Positions 53,073-62,432 are shown, counted from the stretch's first letter. The stretch is DNA of 64,000 nt from MR-S7 sp000400995 (GCF_045291395.1 NZ_CP152342.1:1302001-1366000); one strand, 5' to 3'. Notes: generated by a model from the sequence alone, not told the origin. Made by a program: numbers and translations.

Positions 53073-54350
53073 CTACGGTGCTGCTTCCCCGACGACGCGC
53101 TGCACCGCGCGGAGCAGCGTCTGCAGCTCATCTTCGGGGATGGTCAGCGCAGGCGTCAGGTAGACGATGTTGCCGAAGGGGCGGATCCAGACGCCGGCAT
53201 CGACGAGCCGGTGACGCAGCGCCTTCTGGTCTCCGATGCTGTGCAGTTCTACCACGCCGATCGCCCCGAGGACACGCACGTCGCGCACCCAGGGCCGGTC
53301 GGCCAGCGGCGCCAGTCCGGCCCGCAAGGCGCGCTCGATTGCCGTGACCTGCGCCAACTTGGGGTGCTGCTCGAACAGGTCCAGTGAGGCATTGGCCGCC
53401 GCGCAGGCCAGGGCGTTGCCCATGAAGGTGGGGCCATGCATAAGGGCATGCGCGGGATCGTCCGACCAGAAGCCGTCGAAGACCCGCCGGCTGGCCACCG
53501 TGGCGGCGAGCGGAAGGGTGCCGGCGCTCAGCGCCTTGGACAGCACCAGGATGTCGGGAAAGATCGGCGCTTGCTGGAAGGCGAACATGCTGCCGGTACG
53601 CCCGAAGCCGGTGAATACCTCGTCCAGTACGAACAACAGCCCGTACTTGTCGGCCAGCGCGCGCAGTCGTGACAGGACGTCGGCGGAGTGCATCAGCATG
53701 CCGCCAGCCCCTTGCACCAATGGCTCCACGATGATGCCCGCGAGCTGGCCGGCGTGCCTGGCCAAGTGCTGCTCCAGCGCGGCGTGGCTGCTTTCGTCGC
53801 ATGGTAGTGCCAGTAGGTCGTGCTGCACCAGCACGTCTTTGAACGTCGCGTGCATCCCGTCGTCCTGGTCGCCAATGGCCATCGTGCCCAGGGTGTCGCC
53901 GTGGTAGGCCCCTTTGAACGCCACGAAGCGCGTCCGCTGGGTCTCTCCCCGGTTGATCCAGAACTGCAGGACCATCTTCAGAGCGACTTCTACCGCGACC
54001 GAGCCGGAATCCGAGAAGAACACCCGCTCCAGGCCACCACCGAGCAGGCGAGTGAGTCGGGTCGCCAGTCGCAGGGCCGGTTCGTTCACGAGACCTCCGA
54101 ACATGACGTGCGGCATTTCGGCGAGCTGGTGTTGGATTGCCTCCACGACGTGAGGCGGGTTGTAGCGGTGGCATGCGGACCACCACGAAGCGATCCCGTC
54201 GATCAACGTGCGCCCATCGGCAAGCTGGATCCGGCTCCCTCGTGTCCGAACTGCGGGGAGCGGCCCGACAGCGCTCTTCATCTGCGTGTAGGGCAACCAG
54301 ACATGGTTCAGCCCTTCGTCGCGCCAGTTCGCCTCCTTGTGAGGTTGCAC
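53073..54350 (-). CDS. bioA: Adenosylmethionine-8-amino-7-oxononanoate aminotransferase
   Basis: The 425-residue PLP enzyme has GIASWWSACHRYNPPHVVEA, FFSDSGSVAVEVALKMVLQ, DEVFTGFGRTG and Schiff-base lysine in LVLSKALSAGTLPLAATV. It makes diaminopelargonate in biotin synthesis. No other bio genes are near, which is unusual. Its start at 54350 is 62 nt from operator f. Confidence 0.94.
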   Translation of the reverse strand: MQPHKEANWRDEGLNHVWLPYTQMKSAVGPLPAVRTRGSRIQLADGRTLIDGIASWWSACHRYNPPHVVEAIQHQLAEMPHVMFGGLVNEPALRLATRLTRLLGGGLERVFFSDSGSVAVEVALKMVLQFWINRGETQRTRFVAFKGAYHGDTLGTMAIGDQDDGMHATFKDVLVQHDLLALPCDESSHAALEQHLARHAGQLAGIIVEPLVQGAGGMLMHSADVLSRLRALADKYGLLFVLDEVFTGFGRTGSMFAFQQAPIFPDILVLSKALSAGTLPLAATVASRRVFDGFWSDDPAHALMHGPTFMGNALACAAANASLDLFEQHPKLAQVTAIERALRAGLAPLADRPWVRDVRVLGAIGVVELHSIGDQKALRHRLVDAGVWIRPFGNIVYLTPALTIPEDELQTLLRAVQRVVGEAAP

Positions 54351-54412
54351 GGAAACTCCTTTCTGATGACCTGTCTTCGGGGTGTGGAATAAGGCTTAGT
54401 TTATATATAACA

Positions 54413-54426
54413 TTGGCCTATGACAA
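54413..54426. promoter_or_regulatory. Palindromic operator, site f (bioA side)
   Basis: TTGGCCTATGACAA matches all ten fixed positions. It lies in the divergent region between bioA (minus) and ahpC (plus). On the minus strand its half TTGTCA can act as a -35 box with TAAACT 17 nt further on, giving a bioA promoter; on the plus strand TATAAC (54406-54411) precedes it by 1 nt. Confidence 0.65.
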
Positions 54427-54547
54427 TTGTTGGAGCAACAGTGTTTCGAGCGTAGTGACGTCTGTGGCGGGATGCTATGAAATAGTGGAAAGCTATCAAT
54501 TAGATGTGAAAGTTAGATTGGACACATCGCCAGAGCTGCGCGAAACT

Positions 54548-54561
54548 TTGTCCTATGACAT
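54548..54561. promoter_or_regulatory. Palindromic operator, site g (ahpC)
   Basis: TTGTCCTATGACAT, nine of ten fixed positions, 57 nt before ahpC. TTGTCC could be a -35 box with TGAAAT 17 nt downstream as -10. It gives ahpCF a separate site from bioA. Confidence 0.6.
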
Positions 54562-54618
54562 TGATTTCTATGAAATGTGTCATGAACCGTACAACCCATC
54601 CCTGAAAGGAATCCAACG

Positions 54619-55179
54619 ATGTCCGTTCTCAACACCGAAATCCTGCCGTTCACGGCAGACGCCTACCACGACGGCAAGTTCGTCAAGGTCTCCGACACCG
54701 ACCTGAAGGGCAAGTGGTCCGTGGTGGCGTTCTACCCGGCCGACTTCACCTTCGTCTGCCCGACTGAGCTGGAAGACCTGGCCGACAACTACCAGGAGTT
54801 CCAGAGGCTGGGTGTGGAGGTGTACTCGGTCTCGACCGACACCCATTTCTCGCACAAGGCCTGGCACGATAGCTCGCCGGCCATCGGCAAGATCAAGTAC
54901 GCCATGATCGGTGACCCCGACCACCAGATCTCGAAGAATTTCGATGTGCTGCGCCCCAGCGGCCTCGCCAATCGCGGCACCTTCATCATCGATCCCGAGG
55001 GCGTGATCCAGGCCGTGGAGATCACTTCCGAGGGCATCGGCCGCGAGGCCTCCGACACGCTGCGCAAAGTCAAGGCCGCCCTGTACGTCGCCGCACACCC
55101 GGGCGAAGTCTGCCCGGCCAAGTGGAAGGAAGGCGAGAAGGCCCTCGCGCCGTCGCTGGACCTGGTCGGAAAGATCTGA
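54619..55179 (+). CDS. ahpC: Alkyl hydroperoxide reductase subunit C
   Basis: A 186-residue typical 2-Cys peroxiredoxin: peroxidatic cysteine in FTFVCPTELEDL (residue 47), resolving cysteine in HPGEVCPAKW near the end, with the EstC-terminal length of enterobacterial-type AhpC. It reduces H2O2 and organic peroxides with electrons from AhpF, encoded 163 nt downstream. Confidence 0.97.
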   Translation: MSVLNTEILPFTADAYHDGKFVKVSDTDLKGKWSVVAFYPADFTFVCPTELEDLADNYQEFQRLGVEVYSVSTDTHFSHKAWHDSSPAIGKIKYAMIGDPDHQISKNFDVLRPSGLANRGTFIIDPEGVIQAVEITSEGIGREASDTLRKVKAALYVAAHPGEVCPAKWKEGEKALAPSLDLVGKI

Positions 55180-55185
55180 GCCGTC

Positions 55186-55203
55186 CCCCTGCTGAGGCAG
55201 GGG
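55186..55203 (+). other. Hairpin between ahpC and ahpF
   Basis: CCCCTGC (55186-55192) and GCAGGGG (55197-55203) form a 7-bp stem with TGAG loop. No T-run follows. It may trim or protect the ahpC message and lower ahpF expression, as commonly needed. Confidence 0.5.
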
Positions 55204-55342
55204 AATGCAACCTCAGCCAGCGTCCGCCGATCCCGCTCCTGCGGTTTCGGAGGGCCTCGCTAGGACCCACCTCCATTTCACCGAGGCGACCCCGCCAAAG
55301 GGTCGTCGTGCTCACCCGTTGCCCGCTACCAGGAGTTCCCCC

Positions 55343-56911
55343 ATGTTGGACGCCAACCTCCAGAACCAGCTCAAGGCCTACTTGGAAAAGGTCACGCGCC
55401 CGATCCTGATAGATGCCTCTGTCGGCGACGACGCCAAGTCACACGAGATGCTGGACCTGCTCAACCAACTGAGTTCGCTCAGTGATCGCATCACCCTCAA
55501 CGTCTGGCGCGACGACGCCGAGCGCAGGCCGTCGTTCGGCCTGACTTCGCCCGGCCAGGACATTTCGCTGCGTTTCGCCGGCATCCCGATGGGGCACGAG
55601 TTCACCTCGCTGGTTTTGGCGCTGCTGCAGGTCGGCGGGCATCCTTCCAAGGTCGCCCCCGCAGTGCTGGAGCAGGTGAGGAACCTGGAAGGCGAGTACA
55701 AGTTCGAGACCTACTTTTCGTTGTCCTGCCAGAACTGCCCGGATGTGGTGCAGGCGTTGAACCTGGCGGCGGTGCTGAACCCCCGCATCAAACACGAGGC
55801 GATCGACGGCGCGCTGTTCCAGGAAGAGGTCGAGGCGCGCCAGATCATGTCGGTGCCGACCGTCTACCTCAATGGCAAGCTGTTCGACCAGGGCCGCATG
55901 AGCCTGGAGCAGATCGTCGCCAGGCTCGACACCGGTGCGGCTGACCGCAACGCGAAGAAGATCGCCGCCAAGGCGCCCTTTGACGTGCTGGTAGTGGGCG
56001 GTGGCCCGGCCGGCGCGGCGGCGGCGGTCTACGCCGCGCGCAAGGGCATCCGTACCGGCGTCGCCGCCGAGCGCTTCGGCGGGCAGGTCCTGGACACCAT
56101 GTCCATCGAGAACCTAATCTCGGTGCCGGAGACCGAGGGCCCGAAGCTGGCCTCGGCGCTCGAGCAGCATGTGCTCGCCTACGATGTGGACATCATGAAC
56201 CTGCTGCGCGCCGAGCAGTTGGCGCCGGCCGGCGATGACGGCTTGATCAAAATCCGGCTGGAGAACGGCGCCACGCTGAAGTCCCGGACGGTGGTGCTGT
56301 CCACGGGCGCGCGCTGGCGGCAGATGAACGTGCCGGGCGAGAACGAGTACCGCAACAAGGGTGTCGCCTACTGCCCGCATTGCGACGGCCCGCTGTTCAA
56401 GGGCAAGCGTGTGGCTGTGGTCGGCGGCGGCAACTCCGGCGTCGAGGCGGCGATCGACCTGGCCGGGATCGTGTCGCACGTCACCCTGGTCGAGTTCGGC
56501 GAGCAGCTACGCGCCGACGCGGTGCTGCAACGCAAGCTCGCCAGCCTGCCCAACGTGAAGATCATCACCAGTGCCCAGACCACCGAGGTACTAGGTGATG
56601 GCGGCAAGGTCAGCGGCCTGGCCTATCAGGATCGCGTCGGCGGCGGGAGCCACCGTATCGAGCTGGAAGGCGTTTTCGTGCAGATCGGCCTGCTGCCCAA
56701 CACCGAGTGGCTCATGGGCACGTTGGCGCTGTCGCCGCGCGGAGAGATCGTCATCGACGAGCGCGGACAGACCAGCGTGCCGGGCGTGTTCGCCGCTGGC
56801 GATGCCACTACCGTGCCGTACAAGCAGATCGTGATCGCGATGGGCGCTGGCGCCACCGCCGCGCTGAGCGCTTTCGACCATCTGATCCGAACACCTGCGC
56901 CCATCCTTTAA
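55343..56911 (+). CDS. ahpF: Alkyl hydroperoxide reductase subunit F
   Basis: The 522-residue flavoprotein has the N-terminal thioredoxin-like pair with CQNCPDVVQ (about residue 129), then a thioredoxin-reductase-like half: FAD GGGPAGAAAAVYAARKG, catalytic YCPHCDGPLFKGK, NAD VGGGNSGVEAAIDLAG and late FAD GVFAAGDATTVPYKQ. Complete and of standard length. Start 55343 follows AGGAGTTCCCCC; the frame to 55205 crosses the hairpin. Confidence 0.96.
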   Translation: MLDANLQNQLKAYLEKVTRPILIDASVGDDAKSHEMLDLLNQLSSLSDRITLNVWRDDAERRPSFGLTSPGQDISLRFAGIPMGHEFTSLVLALLQVGGHPSKVAPAVLEQVRNLEGEYKFETYFSLSCQNCPDVVQALNLAAVLNPRIKHEAIDGALFQEEVEARQIMSVPTVYLNGKLFDQGRMSLEQIVARLDTGAADRNAKKIAAKAPFDVLVVGGGPAGAAAAVYAARKGIRTGVAAERFGGQVLDTMSIENLISVPETEGPKLASALEQHVLAYDVDIMNLLRAEQLAPAGDDGLIKIRLENGATLKSRTVVLSTGARWRQMNVPGENEYRNKGVAYCPHCDGPLFKGKRVAVVGGGNSGVEAAIDLAGIVSHVTLVEFGEQLRADAVLQRKLASLPNVKIITSAQTTEVLGDGGKVSGLAYQDRVGGGSHRIELEGVFVQIGLLPNTEWLMGTLALSPRGEIVIDERGQTSVPGVFAAGDATTVPYKQIVIAMGAGATAALSAFDHLIRTPAPIL

Positions 56912-57063
56912 CCCTATGTTTCAGGCGTTTGAGATTTCAATCGCCTGGATCAAAGGACCCAGTTGGTCGAGGACCACTCGGGGTATGGGGTGCCTCTGTC
57001 AGCAACGGACGCATGGTTGCCATACATGTGCGAGACCGCACTGGTCTTCACGGAGGCAAATGG

Positions 57064-57312
57064 TCAAGCACGGATCAGAACTACGCCCAAGAGTAAGAAG
57101 ACCGCCCCTGCGAGCCTGATAGAACTGATCGAATGCTGGGCAAGGCCGAACAGCCCGAAGTGGTCGAGCACCATGGAGCCGAACAACTGGTCCACCACGA
57201 TCAGCGCGAAGACAATGGCGGCACCGTGCCGGGAAACCGTCAGGATGGCTGTCGCAATGAAAAGTGCACCAAAGACGCCAGAGGTCCGCGTGAACCAACT
57301 GTCCGGCTTCAA
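57064..57312 (-). pseudogene. C-terminal fragment of a DMT (DUF606/YdcZ-type) transporter
   Basis: The 82-codon frame reads GVFGALFIATAILTVSRHGAAIVFALIVVDQL and FGLAQHSISSIRLAGAVFLLLGVVLI, the second half of DUF606-type small membrane proteins (normally about 140-150 residues). The first helices are missing. No function expected. The 56912-57063 gap before it shows nothing. Confidence 0.65.
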
Positions 57313-57379
57313 GTTTATGCCGGTTCAGGCTGCTGGGCTGGATTCATTGAAAAATCTCACCATCAGCCGGTGGTGGGCA

Positions 57380-58021
57380 TCAGCGTAGCAATGTCACGCC
57401 CGTTTTCTCCTGAATTTCCTCGAAGGTGACGCCTTCTGCCAACTCGACCAGCTTGAGTCCTTCCGGTGTTACATCCAGCACGCCAAGATCGGTAACGATG
57501 CGGTCAACCACGCAGGCTCCCGTCAGAGGTAGCGTGCATTCCGGAAGTATCTTCAGTTCGGTCGTGCCGTCCTTCTTCTTGACCACATGCTCCATCAACA
57601 CGATCACGTGCCTGACGCCGGCCACGATGTCCATGGAGCCTCCCATGCCCTTGATCATTTTGCCGGGAATCATCCAGTTCGCCAGATCACCCTTTTGGCT
57701 GACTTGCATCGCTCCAAGAATAGTGACGTCCACTTTCCCACCACGGATCATCGCAAAGCTCTGGTCGGTGCTGAAGATGGACGAGCCGGGGATGGTGGTA
57801 ATGGTCTGTTTGCCGGCATTGATAAGATCGGCATCCACTTCACTCTCGGTCGGAAATGGGCCGATTCCAAGCAGGCCGTTTTCCGATTGCAGCCATACCT
57901 CAACATCGTCGGGAATGTGATTGGCAACCAAAGTCGGTAAGCCAATACCCAGGTTGACATAGGCTCCATCATTGAGCTCGCGGGCGGCGCGCGCCGCCAT
58001 TTGGTCACGATTCCAGGCCAT
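57380..58021 (-). CDS. 3-oxoacid CoA-transferase subunit B
   Basis: The 213-residue subunit starts MAWNRDQMAARAARELNDGAYVNLGIGLPTLV, and has the catalytic glutamate in LQSENGLLGIG (residue ~48) and GSSIFSTDQSFAMIRGG. It matches ScoB/PcaJ-type chains that activate 3-ketoacids with succinyl-CoA. GGAGAACTGAC before the ATG overlaps the end of subunit A, so the pair is coupled. Subunit A is frameshifted. Confidence 0.92.
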   Translation of the reverse strand: MAWNRDQMAARAARELNDGAYVNLGIGLPTLVANHIPDDVEVWLQSENGLLGIGPFPTESEVDADLINAGKQTITTIPGSSIFSTDQSFAMIRGGKVDVTILGAMQVSQKGDLANWMIPGKMIKGMGGSMDIVAGVRHVIVLMEHVVKKKDGTTELKILPECTLPLTGACVVDRIVTDLGVLDVTPEGLKLVELAEGVTFEEIQEKTGVTLLR

Positions 58022-58022
58022 G

Positions 58023-58728
58023 TCAGTTCTCCTCTTGCCGGGTGGTACGCTGTTCAATGCGCTTTTCAGGATGGGGGTTCAGCACGATGCGGTGCACGTA
58101 AATGCCAGGCAGATGGATGTCGTCTGGCTCAAGCTCGCCGATTTCCACCACTTGCTCGACCTCGACGATGGTGATCTTTCCGGCTGTGGCCATTGCTGGG
58201 TTGAAGTTGCGAGCTGTAAACCGAAAGCGTAGGTTTCCGGCCTTGTCGGCCACAGCGGCTTTGATGAGCGCCACGTCAGGTACCAGTGACTTTTCCAGCA
58301 CGTAGGTCCTTCCATCGAAGTCGCGCAGTTCTTTACCTTTCGCAACCACAGTACCCACGCCGGTCCTTGTGAAGAAGGCAGGAATGCCGGCGCCGCCGGC
58401 CCGTAATTTTTTCTCCTAGCGTTCCTTGCGGTGTGAACTCGATCTCCAGCTCTCCTGCCAGGTACTGGCGCTCGAACTCCTTGTTGCCGCCAACGTAGGA
58501 CGCAATCATTTTCTTGATTTGATGTGTCTGCAACAGTTTTCCCAAGCCGAAGTCGTCCACGCCGGCACCGTTGGAAATCACCGAGAGGTTTTTGACATTG
58601 CTGTCGCGCAGGGCATCGATGAGCGCTTCTGGAATACCGCAAAGGCCGAAGCCGCCGACAGCGATCAGTTGACCATCAGACACCACGTCCATCAAAGCTT
58701 CGGTGGCTGAAGGAAAAATCTTGTTCAA
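58023..58728 (-). pseudogene. 3-oxoacid CoA-transferase subunit A with +1 frameshift in an A-run
   Basis: The start is TTG 58728 with GGGAGACCACT before it, giving MNKIFPSATEALMDVV, GGFGLCGIPEAL and SNGAGVDDFGLG. After EFTPQGTLGEK the frame goes wrong. Six A are present where GGA GAA AAA TTA CGG needs five (around 58405-58410). The other frame resumes with AGGAGIPAFFTRTGVGT and ends RQEEN. Together they give a 234-residue subunit. The A6 run is also a site where RNA polymerase slippage could restore the frame. Confidence 0.9.
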
Positions 58729-58827
58729 AGTGGTCTCCCGAAGGTGTAGAAAAAACTGTACTTGGCTACGGGCCAGGTCTGAGAGCATGCCGCTCCGCCT
58801 CCGATCAAGAGGCCTGCATCATCTCAT

Positions 58828-58849
58828 ATGTCATAGGACAATGATTGTA
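58828..58849 (-). promoter_or_regulatory. -10 box and palindromic operator, site h
   Basis: On the minus strand TACAAT (58844-58849) is followed after 2 nt by TTGTCCTATGACAT (58841-58828; nine of ten fixed positions). No good -35 box is visible. It is 99 nt before the CoA transferase start and after the DegT stop. Confidence 0.6.
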
Positions 58850-58971
58850 TCAGTCTATGCTGTTTTATGGAGCAGTCCGTGACATTCTTGGCGCTCATCT
58901 GAAGGGCGGTTGCTCGCCTCCTTTCAGATCCTCGCCTCAGCTCCAGGCACACCGATAGGGGCTTACGCAGA

Positions 58972-60174
58972 TCATTCCAGTGCACTAGGTGATGGAGGCT
59001 GACCGCCCGCTTGCTGCAATACCTGCGCAATCGCATCAGTCGTTTTCTCGACCTCTGCGGCCGTCAATGTGGGGTGCACCAGGAACATCAAGCTGGTATG
59101 CCCCAGAGCCTTGGCCGCCGGCAGGGGCGGGGTAGGGCGCCAGTCGGTGCCATCGAAGGCCCTTTCTAGGTACACCTCTGAGCAGGATCCGGGGTAGCAG
59201 GGCACGTCCAAGGCCTGAATGGAATCCATGATGCGGTCACGTGTCCAACCTTCCGCGAGTCGCTCCGGCCGCACGTACACATAACACTTGTAATGCGCGT
59301 GTTCAGTGCCTTCCGGCAGCGTGGGGACGCGCATCACCGGGTGCGCCCGGCACGCCTGCCACACGGCCTCGGCATTGGCAGTACGTCGTGCTGTCCAGTC
59401 AGCCATGCGGCGCAGCTGGATACGGCCGATGGCGGCTTGAACTTCCAGCATGCGCCAGTTGGTGCCAAAGCTCTCATGCAGCCAGCGGAAGCCCGGTGGA
59501 TGCTGGCGGTGGTAGACCGCCTCGTAGCTCTTGCCGTGGTCCTTGAACTCCCACATGACACGCCACAGAAGCTCGTCACTCGTGGTGACCATTCCGCCTT
59601 CTCCGCCGGGAGTCATGATCTTGTCCTGACAGAAGGACCAGGCGCCTACGTGCCCGATGGCGCCGACGGACCGTCCCTTGTAGCGTGCGCCATGCGCCTG
59701 CGCGCAGTCTTCGATCACCTTGAAGCCGTGCTTGGCCGCCAGCGCCATGATCGGATCCATGTCGCATGGCCAGCCGGCCAAGTGGACGCAGATGACGGCG
59801 CGTGTGCGTGGTGTGAGAACCCGCTCGATGGTGGCGGCCGAAAGGTTGCCGCTGTCGAGTTCTACATCAGCGAATACTGGTGTGGCGCCCGCGTTCACGA
59901 CGCTGGACACGCTGGCGATGAACGTGCGCGGCGTAACAACCACTTCGTCGCCCGGGCCGATGCCCAGCGCCTTGAGCGCTACATCGAGCGCCAACGTGCC
60001 ATTGGCCAATGCCACGGCGTGCGGCACGCCAACCCAGGTGGCGAACTCCTTTTCAAATTCACGACATTCCTGCCCAGTCCAGTAATTGACCTTGTTGGAC
60101 AGCAGCACGCGTCGCACGGCTTCGGCTTCTTCAGTGGTGAAACTTGGCCAGGGAGAGAAAGAAGTATTCAGCAC
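58972..60174 (-). CDS. DegT/DnrJ/EryC1/StrS-family aminotransferase
   Basis: A PLP enzyme of about 400 residues: FSPWPSFTTEEAEAVRRVLLSNKVNYWTG, GDEVVVTPRTFIASVSSVV, EDCAQAHGARYKGRSVG and the Schiff-base lysine in WSFCQDKIMTPGGEGGMV. Members transaminate nucleotide-linked ketosugars or related ketones. The start is taken as GTG 60174 after AAGG; an ATG at 60246 would add 24 residues unlike the family. No sugar-nucleotide genes are near. It lies 184 nt after the cystathionine-type enzyme on the same strand. Confidence 0.88.
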   Translation of the reverse strand: MLNTSFSPWPSFTTEEAEAVRRVLLSNKVNYWTGQECREFEKEFATWVGVPHAVALANGTLALDVALKALGIGPGDEVVVTPRTFIASVSSVVNAGATPVFADVELDSGNLSAATIERVLTPRTRAVICVHLAGWPCDMDPIMALAAKHGFKVIEDCAQAHGARYKGRSVGAIGHVGAWSFCQDKIMTPGGEGGMVTTSDELLWRVMWEFKDHGKSYEAVYHRQHPPGFRWLHESFGTNWRMLEVQAAIGRIQLRRMADWTARRTANAEAVWQACRAHPVMRVPTLPEGTEHAHYKCYVYVRPERLAEGWTRDRIMDSIQALDVPCYPGSCSEVYLERAFDGTDWRPTPPLPAAKALGHTSLMFLVHPTLTAAEVEKTTDAIAQVLQQAGGQPPSPSALE

Positions 60175-60358
60175 AACATTCAACCTTGATGAAGAGGGAG
60201 AGGTGATCGGGGCGCGCATCGCTGTGGCGTCGGCAGCACGCCGCATATGGCCACTGCCCCTCCATACCGACCAATCACCGAGGCCGGCTCGGTAGCTTTG
60301 TTCGAACCGCCCCCGAACCTCCCTGAACCAGCTTGAACCGACCTACGGCGATCCTCGG

Positions 60359-61615
60359 TCAAGCGTCAAGAGATGAGAATGCGCGGGCGAAGTCAGCGAT
60401 CAGATCCGCCTCAGCCTCGATACCGGCCGACACGCGTACCAGACCGTCGGAGATGCCCATGGACTGCCGTTTATCCGGACCCATCTCGAAAAAAATAGTA
60501 TGCGCTGCCGGCAGCGCCAGCGTGCGGTTGTCGCCGAGGTGGCTGGACTTGACGACAATGCGCAGCGCATCAAGCAGCGCGAAGGGGTCAATGCCTTCGC
60601 GCAACTCAAAGCTCAACAGGCTGCCGAAGCGGCCCGTACTGCGGCCGCCGAACAACTCCCGTGCTCGTAGGTGTTGGGGGTGGCTTGGCAGGCCGGGGTA
60701 CAGCACGCGGCGCACGCGGGGTTGGCCTTCGAGCCAGCGTGCAAGCGCAAGTGCATTGCTGCTGGCACGTTCCACGCGCAGGTCCAGCGTTTCGGCGCCA
60801 ATGGCGATGCGATGGGCCTGCTCGGCGCTTAGCGTGCCTCCGGTGTCGCGCAGCCCCTTCTTCTTGATTTGCAACAAACCCCAACTGTGGGGTGGACCTC
60901 CTTGGTACGCAGGAAGAATGTTTGGATAGGCCGTCCAGTCGTATATGCCAGTGTCGCTGATGCTGCCGCCCAACGCGTTGCCATGGCCGCTGATCGACTT
61001 GGACAGCGAATGGACGACCAGACCTGCGCCGACGTCGTGACCGCGCAGCATCACCGGTGTAGTCATGGTGTTGTCAACGACGTAAAGCAGACGATGCTCG
61101 TGGCAAAGTCGACCGATACCCGCAAGGTCAGCCACCTGAGTTCCGGGATTGGCAATGGTCTCAACGAAAATGAAGCGCGTCTCGGGGCGTAGCGCAGCGG
61201 CCACGGCGCCGACCTCGGTCGCATCGACGAGGCTCACCGCTACGCCGAGGCGGCTGAGTGTGTCAAGCCAGCTTGCGGTGTTGCCGAACAGGTAACGGCT
61301 TGCGATGATGTGGTCGCCTTGGTTCAGTAGCGCCAAGCTCATCGCGCTGATGGCAGCCATGCCGGTGGCGAAGGTCACAGTGCCTACGGCGCCTTCCATG
61401 AGATTGATCTTGGTTTCCAGCGCGGCGGTGGTCGGGTTGCCCTGGCGACCATAGACAAATCCGCTCTTGCCGCCCTGGAATACGTCTGCCAGATCACGCG
61501 CGGTGGGGTAGCCGAAAGTGACGGCATTGTGCGAGGGCTTGTGGACTGCACCATGCTCCACACCGCCACGTCGGTCAGAATGCAGAATACGGGTGCTAGG
61601 GTGCTCGTTGTTCAT
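60359..61615 (-). CDS. Cystathionine gamma-synthase/lyase-family PLP enzyme
   Basis: A 418-residue Cys/Met-metabolism enzyme: NAVTFGYPTARDLADVFQGGKSGFVYGRQGNPTTAALE, FVETIANPGTQVADLAG, VDNTMTTPVML and Schiff-base lysine in VHSLSKSISGHGNALGG. The family includes gamma-synthase, gamma-lyase, methionine gamma-lyase and O-acetylhomoserine sulfhydrylase, which cannot be told apart here. ATG 61615 gives the family start; a longer frame runs through the tRNA and is rejected. It follows tRNA-Cys and operator i. Confidence 0.87.
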   Translation of the reverse strand: MNNEHPSTRILHSDRRGGVEHGAVHKPSHNAVTFGYPTARDLADVFQGGKSGFVYGRQGNPTTAALETKINLMEGAVGTVTFATGMAAISAMSLALLNQGDHIIASRYLFGNTASWLDTLSRLGVAVSLVDATEVGAVAAALRPETRFIFVETIANPGTQVADLAGIGRLCHEHRLLYVVDNTMTTPVMLRGHDVGAGLVVHSLSKSISGHGNALGGSISDTGIYDWTAYPNILPAYQGGPPHSWGLLQIKKKGLRDTGGTLSAEQAHRIAIGAETLDLRVERASSNALALARWLEGQPRVRRVLYPGLPSHPQHLRARELFGGRSTGRFGSLLSFELREGIDPFALLDALRIVVKSSHLGDNRTLALPAAHTIFFEMGPDKRQSMGISDGLVRVSAGIEAEADLIADFARAFSSLDA

Positions 61616-61796
61616 GGGCAGCTCTTGGTGATGAACCATCGAAAGCGATGCCCTGTGAATGTGTGCTGCCAGCGAATGGCTCGCAACAGGGACGTTCAGA
61701 TCGCAGCTGCTCGCGGAGATTCGGCCCTTTCTAGAAGTCAGTCCCTCAACAAGGTGCGTAGAGCCGGTAGGAATCGCATCTTCTAAGCACATAGAT

Positions 61797-61870
61797 TGGA
61801 GGCGCGGGCTGGAATTGAACCAGCCTAGGCGGATTTGCAATCCACTGCATGACCACTCTGCCACCGCGCC
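61797..61870 (-). tRNA. tRNA-Cys (GCA), minus strand
   Basis: A complete 74-nt cloverleaf with CCA: acceptor GGCGCGG/CCGCGCC, anticodon stem GTGGA/TCCGC, loop TTGCAAA, T arm GCTGG TTCAATT CCAGC. It differs from the copy at 32953 in several loop and T-arm bases, notably TTCAATT for TTCGATT. It starts 8 nt after operator i and is 181 nt before the cystathionine-type gene, in the same direction. Confidence 0.94.
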
Positions 61871-61878
61871 TTCTATTT

Positions 61879-61923
61879 ATGTCCTATGTCAAAAAGTATA
61901 ATGGCCTATCTGGAAATGTGCAA
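61879..61923 (-). promoter_or_regulatory. Promoter with palindromic operator, site i
   Basis: On the minus strand: TTGCAC (-35, 61923-61918), 17-nt spacer, TATACT (-10, 61900-61895), 2 nt, then TTGACATAGGACAT (61892-61879; nine of ten fixed positions). The geometry equals that of sites b and c. tRNA-Cys follows. Confidence 0.78.
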
Positions 61924-62418
61924 GCCAATTATCAGATTTCTGCATGCCTTCTGCCGGAACAGCCGGTGGTCTACGGCCGAGTTCCACCCGCTGACTTCTC
62001 TCTCGTCTATCTGATTTGAGCTGGAAGGCTTGGCTCACAACCACGCGGAACCTGTGCCTGCGTGACGGGATCGCCGTCGATGAGCGCGACTAGATCAGCG
62101 TAGTGTGCGTGTATGTGGTGCGACTGATGCTCCGACTGAGGGGTACGCATAGGTCGAGATCGCGATGGGTTTGACACTACCGTCTTGCCAAAGCGAAGTT
62201 GATAGCCCGATCGGCACAGCGACACACACCTATGAGCACGCCGCTGACGGTCCAGGCCGACTGACGACGGCCGGTACTGCGATCAGGGCTGTGGCTCCTG
62301 CCGTCTGCGGGTACACATATGGCCGCTGCCGGCAATGTTTTAGAGATGGGCGACCCCTCCTGAAAAGTAGCGACCTGCCGTTCGTCCGTTCGACTGGGGG
62401 TGGCTTCGTTTCTGGAAA
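61924..62418. other. Intergenic region, no gene supported
   Basis: The stretch between the divergent promoter i and operator j holds only low-quality frames. One minus-strand frame at 62007-62225 ends SHHIHAHYADLVALIDGDPV, which could be coding debris, but I cannot name it. Confidence 0.35.
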
Positions 62419-62432
62419 TTGTCCTAGGACAT
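62419..62432. promoter_or_regulatory. Palindromic operator, site j (decarboxylase)
   Basis: TTGTCCTAGGACAT, nine of ten fixed positions, with a 12-bp perfect palindrome TGTCCTAGGACA inside. It lies 148 nt before the decarboxylase start. Confidence 0.65.

Noticed and set aside
62007..62225. Small minus-strand gene in the gap before the decarboxylase
   Set aside because: No ribosome site, no family pattern, mixed composition.
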